A stretch of 8,602 bases of DNA, from positions 1 through 8,602 of the forward strand of contig CAMLOU010000164.1 in NCBI GenBank assembly GCA_946481735.1. Reading direction: 5' to 3'. Position numbers and translations under genes: made by a program. This DNA comes from an uncultured Cellvibrio sp. Lineage in GTDB: Bacteria > Pseudomonadota > Gammaproteobacteria > Pseudomonadales > Cellvibrionaceae. Every line of letters starts with the position of its first letter. Position 1 is the first letter of the stretch. Shown piece after piece: positions 5,278-8,602 of the stretch. The notes beneath the pieces were generated by a model. That model was not told where the DNA came from and ran no database searches. It saw only the letters and a list, made by a program, of their open reading frames with translations.

Positions 5278-8200
5278 GTCGCTGCATATCAGCGTTCTTA
5301 TTTAAGTGCGGCATCGGGTATCCCGATGCGTCTGGATCTATCAGGCGATGTGGGTACGCAATCGCCACGCGAACTGCCGCTTGCCCAAGCGGCTGAACTG
5401 GACATTATCGGCGCGATACCCGCACATGAACTGGTGGTGATTGATGCGGCTGTACCCGATAAGCATGTGTTTTATCGCAATATAAAACCCGGTGTTGATA
5501 TTGTTGAAATCAGCTCAGACGCTGCCGGTTTATTGCAATTAACTGAAGTGTTAAAAAAATACAAGGATCTCACGGCGTTACACATTGTTTCTCACGCCGG
5601 GGATGGTGTATTGCGCTTGGGGGATTCGCATATCACGGCTGAAAACCTCAAGCAGGAAATTGAAATTTTTGCAGCACTGAATGGCGCCATGCGCGAGGGC
5701 GCTGATCTGTTGCTTTACGGTTGTGATCTGGCATCCGGCGATAAAGGCGCGGAGTTCCTGGATATCGTGCAGCGCAATTCCCATCTCGACGTTGCGGCCT
5801 CCGATGATTTAACCGGTAACGCGGCTCAGGCTGGGGATTGGGATCTCGAAATCCAGCGCGGAAACATCGAAACGACTCTGGCGTTTTCAGAAAAAGCACT
5901 GGCGGATTTTTCGGCTGTGTTGGCGATCTATACCCTGAATGACTTCAATCTTGATTATGTTTGCGCCAGTAATGGGGATGCTCTTCCGTTTAGCTATTAC
6001 GGGTTGACCAGTGGTACTTATAAGGCCTGTGGTTTTATGGGGTTGGATAATGGTGTGGGAAACGGTTATTACACCACGGCTACTTCAGTACATTTGAAGA
6101 AAAATAGCGGGGCTTATTTTCATCACGGCAATAACTCAACGGTTCAAAACGCTGGCACCAATGCAATTGAAGTTACCAATACAACCGACTTCCAGCTAAC
6201 CCAGTTAACTGCGAATGAGTTTCCGGCAAATGCTGTCTGGAGTAATGGTTACGAGTTAAGAAATGTACGTGTCGTCGGATACGATGCGGGCGGGAGTGTC
6301 GTTGCAACCTCCACTGCAATTGATACTGATACCCAGGGGACCCAGACAACCTTCATCTTTGGCAGTACTGAGCTTGCCAATTTTGCTGGAGTAAACATTA
6401 GAAAGTTCAGGTTGTTATACCGTAATCAGAACAATACCTGGTCCACGGGTATGCGGTTAGTAAGCTTTGATGCCATTCAGGATGCAACGCCGCCCACCGT
6501 ATCTTCCATCAACCGCGTCACCATTGCGCAGACTAATGCAGCTAGCGTTGATTTCACGGTGACCTTTAGCGAAGACGTGACCGGTGTCGATACTTCCGAC
6601 TTTGCGCTGACTGTAACCGGCACAGCCTCTGGCGCCGTTGCCAGCGTCACTCCGGTAAGTGCTACCACCTATACGGTTACAGTCAATACCATCAGTGGCG
6701 ACGGCACGCTACGGTTAGATTTGAACAACGCGGGTACAGGTATTGCGGACTCTGCCGGAAATGCGATTACCGCCGGTTTTACCGGTGGCGAGACTTACAC
6801 TATCGACCATACCGCACCCGTTGCGCCTTCTGCCCCCGTTCTGACTGCTGCTTCGGATACAGGTTCGTCGTCAACCGATGACATTACCAATGACACCACC
6901 CCAGCTTTTTCAGGAACAGCAGAGGCTAATTCGACGGTAACCGTCATTTCATCACTCTCTGGAACCTTGGGCACTACCACAGCTAACGGAGCCGGCAACT
7001 GGTTGTTTACAGCGGGGGCCACGGTATCTGGTACGCATACCATCACGGCTACGGCGACGGATGCTGTCGGTAATATAAGTGCGGCATCCTCTGGATTAAG
7101 TATCACGATTGACACCACCGCGCCCACAGCCTCAGTTGTCGTTGCGGATACGGCGTTGTCAGCCGTTGAAACGTCGTTGGTCACCATCACCTTCAGTGAA
7201 GCAGTTACTGGTTTTACTAACGCCGATTTAACCATTGCCAACGGCACCTTGAGTGACGTTAGTTCATCGGATAGTGGCATCACCTGGACAGCAACCTTTA
7301 CTCCCGCAGCGAGCATTACTGATGCAACCAACGTCATCACATTGGATAACACCGGTGTGACCGATTTGGCGGGTAATACAGGCACAGGCACCACCGACTC
7401 TAACAATTATGCGATTGATACTGCAGGCCCAACAGCATCCATCCTGGTAGCCGATACTGCATTGGCGATTGGCGAAACGTCACTGGTCACCTTCACTTTC
7501 AGCGAAGCGGTTTCAGGCTTTACCAATGCCGATTTAACCATTGCCAACGGTACCTTGAGTGACGTGAGTTCATCGGATGGGGGTATTACCTGGGCGGCGA
7601 CATTGACGCCTGCCATGGGTATCAATGATGCCAATAACCTCATCACCCTGAACAATACCGGTGTAGTAGATGCTGCCGGAAACCCTGGCAGCGGCACCAC
7701 AGATTCCAACAACTACGCCATAGATACCTTGGCGCCAACGATCAGCAGCGTCACTGTTCCTGCGAATGACACCTACACGACCGGCGAGACTTTAAGCTTC
7801 ACGGTTAACACAACAGAAAACGTCACGGTGACCGGCACGCCCAATTTGCCACTGACCATCGGCGCTACAGCGCGTGAGGCAGATTATGTCTCCGGTTCCG
7901 GCACATCAGCCCTGGTCTTCAGTTACACCGTGCAAGCGGGCGACAACGACGGCGATGGTATTGCCATCGGTGCTTCTGCTGTCCTGGACGGCGGAACGAT
8001 GCGCGATGCGGCTGGCAATGACTTGACGCTTACCCTGAATACCGTTGGTGATGCCTCTGGCGTGCTGGTAGATACCGCCGCGCCCACCCTGCAAACCCTC
8101 AGTCCGGCGGACGACTCTGCCACGGTCGCAGCCAACGCCAACTTTGTGATGACCTTCAGCGAAGACATCACATTAGGTGCAGGCGATATTACCTTTTACG

Positions 8201-8602
8201 ACTCGCTGAACGTCCAAGTCGCGGTCATTGATGTCGCTTCCCACGGTGGTCAACTGAGCATCGCGGGCAACGAACTGACGATCAACCCGACCGCTGACCT
8301 GAGCGAGAGCGCCAGCTATTACATACAGGTGGACAGCGGTGCGGTAACCGATCTGGTGGGTATTGCTTACGCGGGTATCGCGGATAACACGTCCTGGAAT
8401 TTCACTGTCGCTGATGTGACGCCACCGACGGTCACCTCGATCACCGTTGCTGGCCCGCTCTCACCGAGTACGGATATGGTCCAGTTCACCGTGACCTTCG
8501 ATGAAGTGCCCGCGAATATTTCTGTGAGTGACTTTACCCTGACGCCGAGTGGCGCGGGGGTATCAGGCAATATCGCGAGCAACTCGCCGGTGAACCTGAA
8601 TA
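5203..8602 (+). CDS. Giant DUF4347 and Ig-repeat surface protein (adhesin-like), N-terminal part; partial at 3' end
   Basis: The frame is open without a stop for 1133 codons and leaves the window. Order of parts: residues 1-25 a Sec-like signal (MKNK, a leucine-rich core, cleavage likely after AHA at 25); 76-224 DUF4347, with HIVSHAGDG (His131), LLLYGCDLASG (Cys174) and AASDDLTGN; 247-427 an unassigned beta-rich region with Cys254 and Cys276; from 428 onward Ig-like domains, most ending in a '[DH]TxxP' linker: 428-541 (VTFSEDV type), 542-641, two near-identical modules 642-743 and 744-845, then 846-962 (holding the acidic loop DNDGDG), 963-1076 (SbsA-like Ig) and one broken by the window edge. 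This architecture belongs to very large cell-surface or type I-secreted adhesins. The ATG follows the sulfotransferase stop by 2 bases and has only a weak GGAA at 5189-5192. Adhesion is inferred from architecture; the C-terminus, export signals and full length are unseen. Confidence 0.88.
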   Translation, partial: MKNKLLNGLSSLLLPLGLYGVPAHAVAAYQRSYLSAASGIPMRLDLSGDVGTQSPRELPLAQAAELDIIGAIPAHELVVIDAAVPDKHVFYRNIKPGVDIVEISSDAAGLLQLTEVLKKYKDLTALHIVSHAGDGVLRLGDSHITAENLKQEIEIFAALNGAMREGADLLLYGCDLASGDKGAEFLDIVQRNSHLDVAASDDLTGNAAQAGDWDLEIQRGNIETTLAFSEKALADFSAVLAIYTLNDFNLDYVCASNGDALPFSYYGLTSGTYKACGFMGLDNGVGNGYYTTATSVHLKKNSGAYFHHGNNSTVQNAGTNAIEVTNTTDFQLTQLTANEFPANAVWSNGYELRNVRVVGYDAGGSVVATSTAIDTDTQGTQTTFIFGSTELANFAGVNIRKFRLLYRNQNNTWSTGMRLVSFDAIQDATPPTVSSINRVTIAQTNAASVDFTVTFSEDVTGVDTSDFALTVTGTASGAVASVTPVSATTYTVTVNTISGDGTLRLDLNNAGTGIADSAGNAITAGFTGGETYTIDHTAPVAPSAPVLTAASDTGSSSTDDITNDTTPAFSGTAEANSTVTVISSLSGTLGTTTANGAGNWLFTAGATVSGTHTITATATDAVGNISAASSGLSITIDTTAPTASVVVADTALSAVETSLVTITFSEAVTGFTNADLTIANGTLSDVSSSDSGITWTATFTPAASITDATNVITLDNTGVTDLAGNTGTGTTDSNNYAIDTAGPTASILVADTALAIGETSLVTFTFSEAVSGFTNADLTIANGTLSDVSSSDGGITWAATLTPAMGINDANNLITLNNTGVVDAAGNPGSGTTDSNNYAIDTLAPTISSVTVPANDTYTTGETLSFTVNTTENVTVTGTPNLPLTIGATAREADYVSGSGTSALVFSYTVQAGDNDGDGIAIGASAVLDGGTMRDAAGNDLTLTLNTVGDASGVLVDTAAPTLQTLSPADDSATVAANANFVMTFSEDITLGAGDITFYDSLNVQVAVIDVASHGGQLSIAGNELTINPTADLSESASYYIQVDSGAVTDLVGIAYAGIADNTSWNFTVADVTPPTVTSITVAGPLSPSTDMVQFTVTFDEVPANISVSDFTLTPSGAGVSGNIASNSPVNLN
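5428..5874 (+). other. DUF4347 domain
   Basis: Residues 76-224 carry the family landmarks in order: ELVVIDAAV, a middle strand VDIVEISSD, LTALHIVSHAGDG, ADLLLYGCDLASG, VAASDDLTG and GDWDLEIQRGNIET. Family members normally read S-H-G where this one reads S-H-A (His131-Ala132-Gly133). The domain is common at the N-terminus of giant repeat proteins; its biochemical role is not known to me. Confidence 0.85.
7126..7431 (+). repeat. 306-bp Ig-module repeat, copy 1
   Basis: This is the first of two adjacent in-frame 306-base units (102 residues, TASVVVADT to DTAGP). By hand alignment about 80 of 102 residues are identical to copy 2, and the middle stretch encoding NADLTIANGTLSDVSSSD is identical in protein and nearly so in DNA. 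Confidence 0.9.
7432..7737 (+). repeat. 306-bp Ig-module repeat, copy 2
   Basis: This second unit starts directly where copy 1 ends and has exactly the same length (TASILVADT to DTLAP). Substitutions are concentrated near the N-terminal strand and the second half, leaving the central strand and loop unchanged. Neighbouring Ig modules are far less alike, so this pair is a relatively recent duplication. Confidence 0.9.

Larger units (their letters stand above)
6481..8602 (+). other. Array of bacterial Ig-like domains
   Basis: At least seven beta-sandwich modules of about 100-117 residues follow each other, most of them separated by short linkers such as DHTAP, DTTAP, DTAGP, DTLAP, DTAAP and DVTPP. 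They belong to several subtypes: a 'VTFSEDV' type (first and last, the last incomplete), a 'TPAFSGTAEANSTVTV' type, two 'FSEAV-GFTNADLTIANGTL' modules, a 'YTTGETLSFTV' type and an SbsA-like type. Such arrays form long stalks in cell-surface adhesins. Confidence 0.85.

Noticed and set aside
6795..7712. Long minus-strand open frames opposite the Ig repeats
   Set aside because: They are antisense to the strongly supported giant gene, encode Val/Ala/Ser-rich sequence that mirrors the repeats, and have no ribosome-binding site.

Overview
The window looks like chromosomal DNA of a Gram-negative bacterium of middling GC content. The Sec-type leader on a giant adhesin, the aspartyl beta-hydroxylase/sulfotransferase genes and the tail-collar (MdpB-like) gene all fit a gammaproteobacterium, possibly a Cellvibrio-like one. 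That placement is inference; no rRNA or other marker is present. No tRNA, rRNA, CRISPR array, insertion sequence or replication origin was seen.

There are three transcription blocks. (1) Bases 1-1924, plus strand: the C-terminal end of an aspartyl/asparaginyl beta-hydroxylase-like protein, a divergent sulfotransferase-like protein whose ATG overlaps the preceding stop (ATGA), and a GNAT acetyltransferase overlapping by 7 bases. (2) Bases 3927-1936, minus strand, converging on block 1 with an 11-base gap: a phage tail-collar domain protein, a small DUF6916-like protein, and a protein with two YkgJ-type cysteine clusters. A perfect 10-bp hairpin lies between or at the start of the second gene. 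(3) From 4349, plus strand, diverging from block 2 across a ~420-base intergenic region: a canonical PAPS-type sulfotransferase followed after 2 bases by the start of a giant secreted protein that runs off the window. That protein has a Sec-like leader, a DUF4347 domain with a conserved His/Cys pair, a domain I cannot name, and a series of bacterial Ig-like domains including two near-identical 102-residue repeats.

The common theme is post-translational or small-molecule modification enzymes (a hydroxylase, two sulfotransferases, an acetyltransferase and a probable metal-binding Cys-cluster protein) packed around two surface-type structural proteins (collar fibre and giant adhesin). The reading offered here, as a hypothesis, is that this is a cell-surface fibre/adhesin locus with dedicated modifying enzymes. 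No substrate is shown by the sequence itself.
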